DNA of 64,000 nt from Candidatus Zipacnadia bacterium (GCA_029821735.1 JALGSU010000012.1:62001-126000), one strand, 5' to 3'. Positions 42,467-51,407 are shown, numbered from the stretch's first letter. Program-made: numbers and translations. The notes: a model not told the origin generated them from the sequence alone.

Positions 42467-43831
42467 TCAGTTTACCTCGATCTCCTCCACGGTCACTGCA
42501 CCGGTGTCGATGGCCTCGGCCTCAGCGTCTGCGTCCTCGACTGCAGCGCCTGACTTAACATACAACGTGTTCTCCTCACGGTTCCACAACAGGCTGCCGC
42601 CGAGGGCTTCGATCGGCGCGCGTGGGGAGATCATCATGGTCCCGTCCTCGACGATTGGCGTCTCCTTCATCTCCACCTCACGGTCCCCGGCGGCGAGAAC
42701 GCCAAGGCCTTTGACGAGGCGGACACGTGCGTCGGCGCTGCTTGCCTCGAGAATACCCGTGTCGCCATCGTAGCTTATGTCCGCGCCCATCGCCGTGAGG
42801 ATCACAGCGCCCGGGACCACCAGGTTGCCGCTCGGGAGGATATGCGCGGGTCGGGGCAGCTTCAGGCGCACACCGTCAACGACCACTTTGATCCGGTCAA
42901 GATCGGCGAGCATCTCATTCATGTATGAGTGGGTAGGCCAGGTGATGTCGATCTTCGCTGCGCGCTTGAGCAGCGTGATGTAGAACTCCTTGGAGATACC
43001 CCGTTGCTGCCTGAGGGTGCGGATGATCTCCGGACGCGCTTCCTCGAAGCTGAGCAACTCGCGAGGCTTCACGGCGGCCGCATAGAAGATGTGGCAGTGA
43101 TCCTCGCACACAACGGGATCGCTGACCTCGCCCATCTCCATGGCGAAGACCACATCGGCCACGCCCTCGCACAGCACATCGTCTCGCGTGATCCAGCCCC
43201 GGTCTCCGCCCTGCTTCGATGTGGGATCGTGCGAGACGTCGGACGCCACGGCGGTGAACTTCTCGCCTGCTGCCAGACGCTCCCGTACCGCGTACGCATC
43301 CGCGAGTGTGAGCGCAACTATGTCGTACAGGTGGACCTTCCTGGCCCGAACGAATTCGTCTCGGTGCGTATCATAGTATGCCTGCAGACCCGCCTCGTCC
43401 ACTCCCATGCGTTTGGCCAAGAGCTTCTCGATGAGCAGGTCGCGCTGGATAGTGATGCGGAAGCCCTTGAGCGTCTGGCCTCGCCTCTGGAGCATCTCCG
43501 CGAAGGCGTCCTCGCTGTCGTGATCAGCCTTCAGACGGGCCAGTTCGGCGTCGACTTCGGGCCCCGCGACCTTGACGCCCTGCCGCTCTGCCTCATTGGC
43601 CACAAGCATCCCGACGACCAGGTCGTCGAGCACCTCGCCGCCGGAGCCCTGTTCCATCTCCCACCATATCTGTCGGCGAGTGACGGGCTTGCCGTCTACA
43701 ACCGCGAGCACCTCGTCGGCCCACGCGGGCACTGGTGGGGCGGGGGGCTCCACGGGCTCCTGCTGCGCGCATGCGACGCCAAGCGCGACCACTGCCACGC
43801 AGACCAACAGCGCCAACCGGTGCACTCTCAC
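42467..43831 (-). CDS. SurA/PrsA-like parvulin foldase fused to a copper-amine-oxidase-N-like domain
   Basis: A 454-residue exported protein. The signal peptide (MRVHRLALLVCVAVVALGVACA) is followed by a SurA-N-like helical domain at about 40-150 (PVTRRQIWWEMEQG, LLIEKLLAKRMGVDE) and a parvulin PPIase domain at about 155-275 (RARKVHLYDIVA, FTAVASDVSHDPTSKQGGDRGWITRDDV, FAMEMGEVSDPV). Residues 300-440 resemble the copper amine oxidase N-terminal fold used in extracellular proteins (VVDGVRLKLPRPAHILPSGNLVVP, APIEALGGSLLWNREENTLYVKSG). It should help fold secreted proteins outside the cytoplasm. A Cys in GVACA might be a lipobox but the pattern is poor. It is divergent from the sugar operon at 44105. 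Confidence 0.82.
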   Translation of the reverse strand: MRVHRLALLVCVAVVALGVACAQQEPVEPPAPPVPAWADEVLAVVDGKPVTRRQIWWEMEQGSGGEVLDDLVVGMLVANEAERQGVKVAGPEVDAELARLKADHDSEDAFAEMLQRRGQTLKGFRITIQRDLLIEKLLAKRMGVDEAGLQAYYDTHRDEFVRARKVHLYDIVALTLADAYAVRERLAAGEKFTAVASDVSHDPTSKQGGDRGWITRDDVLCEGVADVVFAMEMGEVSDPVVCEDHCHIFYAAAVKPRELLSFEEARPEIIRTLRQQRGISKEFYITLLKRAAKIDITWPTHSYMNEMLADLDRIKVVVDGVRLKLPRPAHILPSGNLVVPGAVILTAMGADISYDGDTGILEASSADARVRLVKGLGVLAAGDREVEMKETPIVEDGTMMISPRAPIEALGGSLLWNREENTLYVKSGAAVEDADAEAEAIDTGAVTVEEIEVN

Positions 43832-44104
43832 GGTCAGTCCCTCCCGACGATCTGGCCCAAGGCGTTGCCCTGCTTCCCGTCAGCTATTCCTCGTGTCTGC
43901 TCACACACCTGCCCCTTTAGGCGTACCGGAAATGCTTGCTGGCGGGGAGGTGAAGGGTGGGGCGCGCCGAAATACCTGCATCTGAACGAGATGAGCGACG
44001 CAGCCGACTCGCGACGGCGCCGCCCGGAAGAGATCTGACGCACTAACTGACCATGCCGGGGCGCAGGGCGTCCCCGCGAAGAGGTCACTACAGGAGGATG
44101 TACC

Positions 44105-45052
44105 ATGGCCAACGATTGGACCAACATGATGGATCTGGGGATTGTGCATTTCATGGCGTACCCAGTCATCCGAGACGACAACCCGGAACTGACACTGGAG
44201 AGCCTCAAGAAGATCGCGCTCGACGACTTCTTCCAGCTCGCGGAGGTGCGCCCCAGCGAGCACGCTGAGGTCACCGAGGGCATGAAAGCGATCGCGCAGA
44301 ACAGTAAGCTCGGCCTCGGCGTCGGTGCCCAGCCGCTGCTGCTGCTCAACAAGCTGAGCCTCAACGACCCGGACGAGGCGGGCCGCAAGGCCGCCATCGA
44401 CCAGGTCAAGATCGGTGTCGATACAGCCTACGACTTTGGGGCCCCGATCTGCGCCTTCCTGTCGGGCCCCGATGACGAGGCCACGCGGGACCACCTCATG
44501 GACCTGCTGGTAGAGTCCTGCGTCGAACTGTGCGAATACTCCAAGAGTCAGTGCCCAGACGGCGCCGAGCCCGTGTGGCTCTCGCTCGAGCAGTTCGATG
44601 ACAGCATCGATAAGAAGTGCCTGATCGGCCCGTCCGAGCGCGCCGCTGTCTTGGCCGAGCGCGTCAAGGAGCAGGTCGAGAACTTCGGTCTGACCCAGGA
44701 CCTCTCGCACATGCCGCTGCTGGGCGAGAGCCCGACGGACATGCTCACCCCGACCGTGGACCATCTGATCCACGCGCATGTGGGCAACTGCCTCATGGCC
44801 GACCCCGACGTCGACGGCTACGGCGACAAGCACCCCGGCTTCGGCTACCCGGGCAGCGAGACCGATGTCGAAGGGCTGGCGCGCTTCCTCGAGACGCTCA
44901 TCTACACCGGCTACTTCGAGAAGGATCTGCCGTCCCGCAAGCCCATCGTGACCTTCGAGGTCGCGCCGATGACGGGCGAGGACTCCGATCTGCTGATCGC
45001 AGGCACCAAGCGCGCGTTCGTCGAGGCTTGGAACATGGTTCAGCAGGGCTGA
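44105..45052 (+). CDS. Sugar isomerase/epimerase-type TIM barrel
   Basis: A 315-residue protein of the xylose-isomerase-like TIM-barrel superfamily. The likely metal ligands are visible in order: Glu in WLSLEQFD, Asp in LTQDLSHMPL, His in LIHAHVGNC and Glu in PIVTFEVAPM. It should act on a sugar, sugar phosphate or inositol. Its ATG has AGGAGG 7 bases upstream. It heads a five-gene plus-strand set (isomerase, glycerate kinase, second isomerase, cyclophilin-like, xylulokinase), with gaps of at most 75 bases. The 270-base gap to the divergent foldase gene shows no clear promoter to my eye. Confidence 0.8.
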   Translation: MANDWTNMMDLGIVHFMAYPVIRDDNPELTLESLKKIALDDFFQLAEVRPSEHAEVTEGMKAIAQNSKLGLGVGAQPLLLLNKLSLNDPDEAGRKAAIDQVKIGVDTAYDFGAPICAFLSGPDDEATRDHLMDLLVESCVELCEYSKSQCPDGAEPVWLSLEQFDDSIDKKCLIGPSERAAVLAERVKEQVENFGLTQDLSHMPLLGESPTDMLTPTVDHLIHAHVGNCLMADPDVDGYGDKHPGFGYPGSETDVEGLARFLETLIYTGYFEKDLPSRKPIVTFEVAPMTGEDSDLLIAGTKRAFVEAWNMVQQG

Positions 45053-45073
45053 TTGAGTGCCATTCACGACTTC

Positions 45074-45100
45074 GCAGCAGCCGCCGCGCGCGGCTGCTGC
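45074..45100 (+). promoter_or_regulatory. GC-rich hairpin between the isomerase and glycerate kinase genes
   Basis: GCAGCAGCCGC and GCGGCTGCTGC form a perfect 11-bp stem with a 5-base loop, 20 bases after the isomerase stop and 25 bases before the glycerate kinase start. It may weaken read-through or set relative expression, as there is no T-run. Confidence 0.5.
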
Positions 45101-45124
45101 GAACTTCCTTCCGGAGGCAATGCC

Positions 45125-46282
45125 TTGCACAAGATCGTCGTTGCGCCTGATTCGTTCAAGGGCAGTCTGACTGCGCTCGAGGTCTGCGAGGCAGCCGCAG
45201 CGGGCATCGCACGAGTGGGTGACTTCGAGGTCGCGCAAGTGCCCATGGCTGACGGGGGAGAGGGCACCGTCCAGTCGCTGGTCGATGCCACCGGCGGCGA
45301 GCTCGTCACCACCACGGTGACCGGCCCGCTCGGCGGCCCTGTGGACGCAGTCTGGGGTCTCCTCGGCGACGGCGAGACCGCAGCGATCGAGATGGCTGCC
45401 GCGTCCGGCCTCCCGCTCGTGCCTGACGACTTGCGCAACCCCCTGGTCACGACCACCTTCGGCACTGGCGAATTGATACGCGCGGCACTCGATGCTGGTC
45501 GGCGGAAGCTGGTCGTCGGCATTGGTGGTTCCGCGACGACCGACGCAGGTGCGGGCATGGCCCAGGCTCTGGGCGTCCGACTCCTCGACGCCGATGGTCA
45601 GGAGATTGGGCACGGTGGCGCGGAACTTGCACGGCTGGTCAACATCGAGATGGCGGCCGCAGACCCGCGGCTGCGCGAGTGCGAAATTCGCGTGGCCTGC
45701 GACGTGGACAACCCTCTGTATGGCGAGAAGGGCGCCGCCCACGTCTATGGTCCGCAGAAGGGCGCCTGCCCCGAGGACGTCGAGACGCTCGATCAGAATC
45801 TGCGCATCTTTGCCGATGTCGCCGAACGCGATGTCGGGCTGGACGTGCGCGATCTGCCCGGCTCCGGAGCTGCCGGGGGACTGGGAGCGGGGCTGGTGGC
45901 CTTCTGCGGAGCCACGCTCGAGCCGGGCATCGAGATCGTCATCGACGCGGCCGATTTGCCCGCAGCGATGCGCGGGGCAGATCTGTGCATCACGGGTGAG
46001 GGCCGCCTCGACAGCCAGACCGCTTTCGGCAAGACGCCGGCGGGGGTGGCGACGGTCGCCGGGCGCGCAGGCGTCCCGGTCATCGCCATCGCCGGCTCGG
46101 TCGCGTTCGAGGCGACCGTGTTGCACGAGCATGGCCTCCACGCGCTCGCGTCGATCGTCAACGGCCCCATGGACCTGTCCGAGGCCATGCAGCCAGACGC
46201 GGCCCGTGAGTTGATCGGTTTCACAGTCGAGCAGATGGTCCGCTGCTTCCTGGCCGGCCGGGCGTCGGCCCCCGCTCAGTAA
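45125..46282 (+). CDS. Glycerate kinase (GarK/GlxK family)
   Basis: A 385-residue kinase that phosphorylates D-glycerate, giving 2- or 3-phosphoglycerate. The family motifs are clear: the opening KIVVAPDSFKGSLTA, VPMADGGEGT, GIGGSATTDAGAGMAQALG and the late GRLDSQTAFGKTPAGVA. The TTG start is chosen because CGGAGG lies 7 bases upstream and the fold begins there; the nearby ATG is out of frame. It sits between two isomerase-type genes, so it may finish the conversion of a sugar acid or hexonate to glycolysis. Confidence 0.92.
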   Translation: MHKIVVAPDSFKGSLTALEVCEAAAAGIARVGDFEVAQVPMADGGEGTVQSLVDATGGELVTTTVTGPLGGPVDAVWGLLGDGETAAIEMAAASGLPLVPDDLRNPLVTTTFGTGELIRAALDAGRRKLVVGIGGSATTDAGAGMAQALGVRLLDADGQEIGHGGAELARLVNIEMAAADPRLRECEIRVACDVDNPLYGEKGAAHVYGPQKGACPEDVETLDQNLRIFADVAERDVGLDVRDLPGSGAAGGLGAGLVAFCGATLEPGIEIVIDAADLPAAMRGADLCITGEGRLDSQTAFGKTPAGVATVAGRAGVPVIAIAGSVAFEATVLHEHGLHALASIVNGPMDLSEAMQPDAARELIGFTVEQMVRCFLAGRASAPAQ

Positions 46283-46304
46283 GACCAACAAAGGGATGAT
46301 CGCA

Positions 46305-47144
46305 ATGCAAGTAGGAATCCTGACCGCGCCGTTCGCCAATGAGAACATGGAGACGATTGTAGCCTTCGCCGCCGAGGCCGGGGCCGACGCGCTGGAGATC
46401 GACGTCCGCCCGCACGCCAACGCGCTCAATGTCGTCTCGTTCGATGACGCGCAGGCTGCGGATATCCTCGCAAGCGTCCGCGCCGTGGACCTCGCGATCA
46501 GCTCGCTCGCCTGCTACGTCAACATCAGCGACGCCGATGAGGGCGAGCGCGCCACCAACCAGGCGAACTTGCGCAAGGCCATCGACATGGCGTCGGCCAA
46601 TGACATCGAGATCGTCTGCTGCATCGCAGGCCTGCCGCCCGCGGGCATGACCCGCGAGGAGACGATCGGGCAGATCGCGGCACCGTTCTTCAAGGAGACA
46701 TGTGCCTACGCCGCCGACAAGGGCATCAAGCTCGCGCTTGAGAACTGGTTCGCCACGAACATCATGAACCTCGACCAGTGGGACCTGATCTTCGACACCG
46801 TCGACGCCGACAACTTCGGGCTCAACTACGACCCCTCGCACCTGTACTGGATGGGCATCGACTATCTGTATGCGGTTGAGAAGTTTGCCTCGCGCATCTT
46901 CCACACCCACGGCAAGGACGTCGAGATCATGGAGCACAAGCTGCGGCTCATCGGCAATCAGGCCGACCGCGGCTGGTGGCGCTATGTGATCCCGGGCTAT
47001 GGCGAGATCGACTGGGGAATCTACATCGCCCGGTTGCGCGACAATGGCTTCGACGGTGTCATCAGCATCGAGCACGAGGACCGCGCCTTCGGTCGTGAGG
47101 AAGGCTTCCTCAAGGGCATCAAGCAGCTCCGGCAGTACACCTAG
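46305..47144 (+). CDS. Sugar phosphate isomerase/epimerase (IolE/TIM-barrel type)
   Basis: A 279-residue TIM-barrel protein. The metal-binding quartet is complete and in the expected order: Glu in KLALENWF, Asp in GLNYDPSHL, His in RIFHTHGKD and Glu in VISIEHED. The first strand (MQVGILTAPFAN) and the EIDVRPHANAL segment fit the sugar phosphate isomerase/epimerase family. The second ATG is used, with AAAGGGA upstream. It is cotranscribed with glycerate kinase and a small cyclophilin-like gene. Substrate unknown. Confidence 0.88.
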   Translation: MQVGILTAPFANENMETIVAFAAEAGADALEIDVRPHANALNVVSFDDAQAADILASVRAVDLAISSLACYVNISDADEGERATNQANLRKAIDMASANDIEIVCCIAGLPPAGMTREETIGQIAAPFFKETCAYAADKGIKLALENWFATNIMNLDQWDLIFDTVDADNFGLNYDPSHLYWMGIDYLYAVEKFASRIFHTHGKDVEIMEHKLRLIGNQADRGWWRYVIPGYGEIDWGIYIARLRDNGFDGVISIEHEDRAFGREEGFLKGIKQLRQYT

Positions 47145-47172
47145 CCGGGTCTGCTGCAAGGGAGAGATCATC

Positions 47173-47544
47173 ATGCCCACGCCAATCACGATCACTGCCG
47201 GTGATGTGGTTGTCGCAGCCGAACTCAATGACACCATTGGCGGCCAGGCCGTGGCCGCGGCGCTGCCCATAGACGCGTCGGCCAGCACCTGGGGCGAGGA
47301 GATATACTTCGCCATCGATGTCGACTTCCAGCCTGAGGCAACCCAGGCCGCTGTCGAACTCGGTGACCTGGGCTACTGGCCGCCGGGCTCGGCTTTCTGC
47401 ATGTTCTTTGGCCAGACACCGATGAGTACCGTCGATGAGATTCGACCGGCCAGCCCCGTCGGCGTGATCGGGCGCATGACCGGCGATCTCGAGCCGCTCA
47501 AGGCCGTACCGTCCGGCGCGTCCGTGACCATCCAGAAAGCCTGA
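47173..47544 (+). CDS. Cyclophilin-like protein (DUF369/COG2164 family)
   Basis: A 123-residue beta-barrel-like protein. The diagnostic stretch is WGEEIYFAIDVDFQP, GDLGYWPPGSAFCMFFGQTPMS and SPVGVIGRMTGDL, typical of the small cyclophilin-like family found in thermophilic and anaerobic bacteria and archaea. Whether these are active prolyl isomerases is not established. The ATG follows GGGAG by about 8 bases. Its place between a sugar epimerase and xylulokinase suggests cotranscription, but a link to sugar metabolism is not evident. Confidence 0.8.
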   Translation: MPTPITITAGDVVVAAELNDTIGGQAVAAALPIDASASTWGEEIYFAIDVDFQPEATQAAVELGDLGYWPPGSAFCMFFGQTPMSTVDEIRPASPVGVIGRMTGDLEPLKAVPSGASVTIQKA

Positions 47545-47582
47545 GCCGGTTTCGCGGGGCTGGTGACGGAGGGAGTAGAGCA

Positions 47583-49118
47583 GTGAACTGTCTGCTCGGG
47601 ATCGACGTTGGCACGACCAGTACGCGAGCACTCGTCATCGACGAGACCGGCGCGCTGCTCGGCAGTCACGCCATCGAGTATCCGCTGTTAACTCCTCAAC
47701 CCAACTGGGCTGAGCAGGATCCCGAGCACTGGTGGCGGGCCACGATGGGGACGGTGCCCGAGGCAATCGCCGCTGCTGGCGTGGCCGCTTCGCAGATCAA
47801 AGGCATCGGGCTGTCGGGCCAGATGCACGGTTCGGTCTTCCTTGACGCGGACGATCAGGTCATTCGGCCGGCGCTCCTATGGTGCGACCAGCGCACTGGC
47901 AAGCAGTGCGAGAGTATCACGGAGACAGTCGGCGCGGCGGATGTCATCGCCGAGACCTGCAACCCGGTGCTGACCGGCTTCACGGCGCCGAAGATCATCT
48001 GGCTGCGTGACGAGGAACCCGCGAACTTCGAGCGCGTGCGCAAAGTGCTCCTTCCCAAGGACTACGTGCGTCTGCGGCTGACGGGCGAATACGCCACCGA
48101 GGTGTCAGATGCCTCGGGCACTTCGTTGCTGAACGTTCCCGAGCGCCGCTGGTCCGAGATCATGATGGATCGGCTGGAACTCCCGATGGACTTGCTGCCC
48201 GCGGTGTATGAGTCCGCGGAGGTGTCCGGCGCGATCACCGCCGAGGCAGCCGCGGCCTGCGGGCTGGTTGAGGGCACGCCGGTCGCGGGCGGCGGCGGTG
48301 ATCAGGCGGCTGGCGGTGTGGGCAACGGTATCGTCAATGCGGGCGTCGTCTCATCCACCACTGGCACCTCCGGGGTGGTCTTCGCGCACCTCGACGAGCC
48401 GGTCATGGACGCGGAGCTTCGCACGCACACCTTCTGCCATGCGGTTCCGGGCAAGTGGCATGTGATGGGGGTCATGCTCTCCGCGGGCGGATCGCTGCGA
48501 TGGCTGCGCGACACCGTTTGCGGCGAGGAGGTCGCCCGGGCCGCCGAGGTTGGGCGCGATCCCTATGAGTTGATGTCCGAGGCGGCCGCCACGGCTCCGG
48601 TTGGCAGCGAAGGCCTAATCTTCCTGCCCTACCTGACTGGCGAGCGCACACCCTATGCGAACCCAAACGCGCGCGGCGTTTTTTTCGGCCTGAGCCTGCG
48701 ACACGGCAAGTCCCACCTCATCCGCTCGGTGATGGAGGGTGTGGCGTACGGTCTCGCGGACTCGCTCGAGATCATCGAGGCGATGGGCGTGCAGGTCACG
48801 CAGGTCCGTGCCTCGGGCGGTGGCGCGCGCAGCGAACTATGGCGCCAGATCCAGACCGACGTTACGGGCCACGATCACAGTGTCATTGATGCGGACGAGG
48901 GCCCTGCCTACGGGGCTGCGCTGCTGGCGGGAGTGGGCGCGGGGTTGCACGACTCAGTCGAAGCTGCGTGCGAGGCGACCATCAAGGTGGTCGACACCAG
49001 ACACGCGGATGCCCAGACCGGCGAGCTGTACTCGCGCTACCGAGCGGTGTATCGCACGCTCTATCGACAACTGGAGGGTAGTTTCGAGGATGTGGCGGCA
49101 CTGATCGCTGCGGAATGA
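47583..49118 (+). CDS. xylB: Xylulokinase (FGGY family)
   Basis: A 511-residue FGGY carbohydrate kinase. Motifs: LLGIDVGTTSTRALV (ATP), GIGLSGQMHGSVFLD, WCDQRTGKQCESI, LPKDYVRLRLTGE, GGGGDQAAGGVGNGIV and STTGTSGVV, then ASGGGARSELWRQIQTDV. These favour xylulose kinase over glycerol or gluconate kinases. It phosphorylates D-xylulose to xylulose 5-phosphate for the pentose phosphate pathway. Start GTG. As the last gene of the operon it fits the isomerase-type gene at the front, which could make xylulose or a related ketose. Confidence 0.9.
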   Translation: MNCLLGIDVGTTSTRALVIDETGALLGSHAIEYPLLTPQPNWAEQDPEHWWRATMGTVPEAIAAAGVAASQIKGIGLSGQMHGSVFLDADDQVIRPALLWCDQRTGKQCESITETVGAADVIAETCNPVLTGFTAPKIIWLRDEEPANFERVRKVLLPKDYVRLRLTGEYATEVSDASGTSLLNVPERRWSEIMMDRLELPMDLLPAVYESAEVSGAITAEAAAACGLVEGTPVAGGGGDQAAGGVGNGIVNAGVVSSTTGTSGVVFAHLDEPVMDAELRTHTFCHAVPGKWHVMGVMLSAGGSLRWLRDTVCGEEVARAAEVGRDPYELMSEAAATAPVGSEGLIFLPYLTGERTPYANPNARGVFFGLSLRHGKSHLIRSVMEGVAYGLADSLEIIEAMGVQVTQVRASGGGARSELWRQIQTDVTGHDHSVIDADEGPAYGAALLAGVGAGLHDSVEAACEATIKVVDTRHADAQTGELYSRYRAVYRTLYRQLEGSFEDVAALIAAE

Positions 49119-49169
49119 TAACCGGCTCAATTGCCCACGCGCCGGGCCAATACGCTTGCCTTCGCGTGT

Positions 49170-49198
49170 TTGACATGCCTTGGGTGCTTTGTTATAAT
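49170..49198 (+). promoter_or_regulatory. Consensus promoter for the response regulator gene
   Basis: A perfect TTGACA (49170-49175) and a perfect TATAAT (49193-49198) are separated by exactly 17 bases. It lies about 85 bases before the ATG of the response regulator. This is the best sigma-70-type promoter in the window and suggests high constitutive expression. Confidence 0.9.
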
Positions 49199-49281
49199 CG
49201 CCCCACGTACTCGGGGTCTACTTCGTCGGACACCTGATCGGCGGGCCTTCGGCGTTAGGCTGAAGGAGGGAGTTATTCTAT

Positions 49282-49701
49282 ATGGCCAAGAAGATTCTTG
49301 TTGTGGATGACGAGCGGCACATCGTCCGTCTGGTTGAGGTGAACCTCAGCCGCGCAGGGTACGAAGTGCTGACTGCCTACGACGGTGTCGAAGCACTCGA
49401 GGTATTTGCCAGGGAGAAACCTGACATGGTGGTCCTCGATGTGATGATGCCGCGCATGGACGGCTTCGAGGTGCTCAAGAAGCTCCAGGCCGACCACAGT
49501 TCAGCCAACGTGCCGATCATCATGCTCACGGCCAAGGCCCAGGACGCGGACATCTTCCGCGGCTGGTCTTCGGGGGTCAGTTCCTACCTGACCAAGCCGT
49601 TCAACCCCCGAGAGTTGCTGACGTTCGTTGAGCGGATCTTCCAGAGTCTCGATGACGCTGGTCCTGAAGACGACGACAGCGAGCCCGTCTGGGAAGTATA
49701 G
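49282..49701 (+). CDS. Single-domain response regulator
   Basis: A 139-residue CheY-like receiver with a complete site: Asp9 and Asp10, acceptor Asp53 in VVLDVMMPRMDG, Thr83 in IMLTAKAQ and Lys105 in YLTKPFNP, plus an acidic tail (DAGPEDDDSEP). It has no DNA-binding output, so it should act through protein contacts. It is a monocistronic gene with its own consensus promoter and a strong terminator. AAGGAGGGAG precedes the ATG. A second stand-alone receiver lies at 22433-22810. Confidence 0.93.
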   Translation: MAKKILVVDDERHIVRLVEVNLSRAGYEVLTAYDGVEALEVFAREKPDMVVLDVMMPRMDGFEVLKKLQADHSSANVPIIMLTAKAQDADIFRGWSSGVSSYLTKPFNPRELLTFVERIFQSLDDAGPEDDDSEPVWEV

Positions 49702-49726
49702 CCAGCCGCGACATAACATGAAACAG

Positions 49727-49757
49727 AAAGCCCCCGGCCGATTGGCCGGGGGCTTTT
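49727..49757. terminator. Rho-independent terminator after the response regulator gene
   Basis: AAAGCCCCCGGCC and GGCCGGGGGCTTT form a perfect 13-bp stem with a GATT loop, followed by T on the plus strand; on the minus strand the AAA side gives a TTT tail. It lies between convergent genes, so it probably serves both. Confidence 0.92.
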
Positions 49758-49780
49758 CGCGTCTGCATACTTGCCTCAGG

Positions 49781-50188
49781 TTACAGTGTGATCGACATCG
49801 CGCGTGGTGGGCAGGCGGGCACACAGGCCCCGCATGCCACACACTTCTCCGCGTCGAAGTCCACTTCGCGGGTGTCGAGATCGATCGCCAGCGCGCCGGA
49901 GGGGCAGACCACCACGCATGCGCCGCAGTCGGTGCATACGTCATCGTCGCGCACCACGGTCCGGTCCAGCGGCTTGACGTCAACGCCCTGTTCCTCGAGC
50001 CATGCGACTGCCGCCTCAACATCGGCGGTCTTGCCCTGCAGGCCGAGCACTACGAGACCCTCGGACTCGGGTGTCACCTGCGCTCGCAGAATGTTGAAGT
50101 GCAGGCTGAACTTCGCCACGGCCGTCGATATGACCGGCTGGTCCAATAGAGGCTTCGGGAAATGCAGCACTATTCTTGTCTCGGTCAT
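49781..50188 (-). CDS. NIL domain plus 2[4Fe-4S] ferredoxin protein (homocysteine biosynthesis partner)
   Basis: A 135-residue protein. Residues 1-75 are a NIL domain (ACT-like, RIVLHFPKPLLDQPVIS). The rest is a bacterial ferredoxin with two clusters: Cys85, Cys88, Cys91 and Cys95, and Cys116, Cys119, Cys122 and Cys126. In methanogens such a protein (MA1822 type) accompanies the DUF39 protein and is proposed to supply electrons for homocysteine formation from aspartate semialdehyde and sulfide. Here its ATG lies two bases after the DUF39 stop, so the pair is coupled. The ATG at 50188 was preferred over a GTG 9 bases earlier. NIL domains also occur in methionine ABC transporters, but the ferredoxin fusion excludes that. 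Confidence 0.9.
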   Translation of the reverse strand: MTETRIVLHFPKPLLDQPVISTAVAKFSLHFNILRAQVTPESEGLVVLGLQGKTADVEAAVAWLEEQGVDVKPLDRTVVRDDDVCTDCGACVVVCPSGALAIDLDTREVDFDAEKCVACGACVPACPPRAMSITL

Positions 50189-50189
50189 G

Positions 50190-51407
50190 CTACTCACCGC
50201 CTTCTTCTTCGACCGGGCGGAAGTTCAGCGGCTTGAAGCCCGGGCTGTTCTCTGGTGTCGGCAATGGCTGGACGGGCTCGGTGAGCAGGAACTCGCCGGA
50301 CTTGACCCAGCCCTTGATCTTCTCGGCAACTTCCTTGGCGCGCACGTAGCTCGAAAGCGGCGCTGTCGGAACCTGCTTGCCGTTGATCTCGATCGATCCG
50401 GTCTTGAGTTCCGCGTACGAGACGTGCCCCAGTGTCTCACCCTCGTTCCACGGATAGTTGCGGCTGTAGTCGGTGATCGGCGCCACGATGTCCGCGTCGC
50501 TGATACCCGCCTCCGCAGCAATCTGCTCGTTGAGGACCGGGATCGCGGTCCCGAGGCCAATGGCCTGCGAGACGCCGTAGCCATAGTAGCTGACCCCGAC
50601 CACGTAACGCGGGTCCATGTCCTTGAGGTCCGCGACGGTGCCCAGAGTGCCGGCGCCGCCCTTGGGGACGCCGTGCTCATTGCGCCCGACGGTTGGGTTG
50701 TGCTGAGTGCCCTGCCAGTACACATAGCCCTGTGCGCCGCCCAGGAAGATGCGTGTGCCGATGCCGATGGTCCGGTAATACGGATCATTCAGCAGCGGGC
50801 TGAGCTGGCCGGCCGAGCAGTAGTTCGCCCCACCGAGGTTCTTCTTCACCACGCCCATGTAGGTGTAGATGTCGCGGTCAGCAGTCAGGTTGACCGCCAC
50901 GCCGTAGTTCTGATAGGCGTTGCGCGGGTTGAGCATGTAGGCTTCGTTGAGGTCCTTGAGATTGATCCACGTGTCAAGCTCCTTGCGCGGGTAGCAGTCA
51001 GTGCCATAGGCGGTCGCCTGAAGCCTGACGTCTTTGCCCGCGACCAAGTCCTCGATGACGTGTGCGCCACCGTAGTTGAACTTGCCCGGGAAATCGGCGT
51101 TGAGCGGATCATCTTCCCGCGGCTCGGTCGCACCAATGTAGAGGTCCACCGCTGCAAGTCCCGCGTATGCCGGGACACCGTTGAGCGTCGCATTAGCCAT
51201 CTTCATGCGCGGCGTGCCGTGGCCGGTGTTCAGGAATGCGCCCGACGAGCACATCGGTCCGAACGTCCCTGTCGTCACCACGTCCACTTTCTTGGCGGCC
51301 GCTGCCGCGCCCTGCTCGGCGACGATGCCGACCATCTCTTCGGCCGTCACCACCACTACTTCGCCATTGCGTATCTTCTCATTGATCTCATCGTATGTCT
51401 TGGGCAA
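50190..51407 (-). CDS. Homocysteine biosynthesis protein (DUF39/HcyBio)
   Basis: A 405-residue member of DUF39 (COG1900, MA1821 type). Genetic work in methanogens links it to direct conversion of aspartate semialdehyde and sulfide to homocysteine. Two Cys in conserved places are visible: Cys53 in FGPMCSSGAFLN and Cys138 in YGTDCYPRKE; also NYGGAHVIEDLVAGKDV and GGAQGYVYWQGTQHNP. There are no CBS domains, so it is the short form. The TTG start follows GGGAG by 8 bases and gives MPKTYDEINEKIRNG, like the family start; a GTG three codons earlier is possible. It is coupled to the NIL/ferredoxin gene and lies next to cysK. Confidence 0.9.
   Translation of the reverse strand: MPKTYDEINEKIRNGEVVVVTAEEMVGIVAEQGAAAAAKKVDVVTTGTFGPMCSSGAFLNTGHGTPRMKMANATLNGVPAYAGLAAVDLYIGATEPREDDPLNADFPGKFNYGGAHVIEDLVAGKDVRLQATAYGTDCYPRKELDTWINLKDLNEAYMLNPRNAYQNYGVAVNLTADRDIYTYMGVVKKNLGGANYCSAGQLSPLLNDPYYRTIGIGTRIFLGGAQGYVYWQGTQHNPTVGRNEHGVPKGGAGTLGTVADLKDMDPRYVVGVSYYGYGVSQAIGLGTAIPVLNEQIAAEAGISDADIVAPITDYSRNYPWNEGETLGHVSYAELKTGSIEINGKQVPTAPLSSYVRAKEVAEKIKGWVKSGEFLLTEPVQPLPTPENSPGFKPLNFRPVEEEGGE

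Noticed and set aside
43901..46429. An 842-codon open frame on the minus strand opposite the sugar operon
   Set aside because: It lies antisense to four well supported genes (isomerase, glycerate kinase and others), has no family-like sequence and is rich in His/Arg/Val as expected of a shadow in GC-rich DNA.
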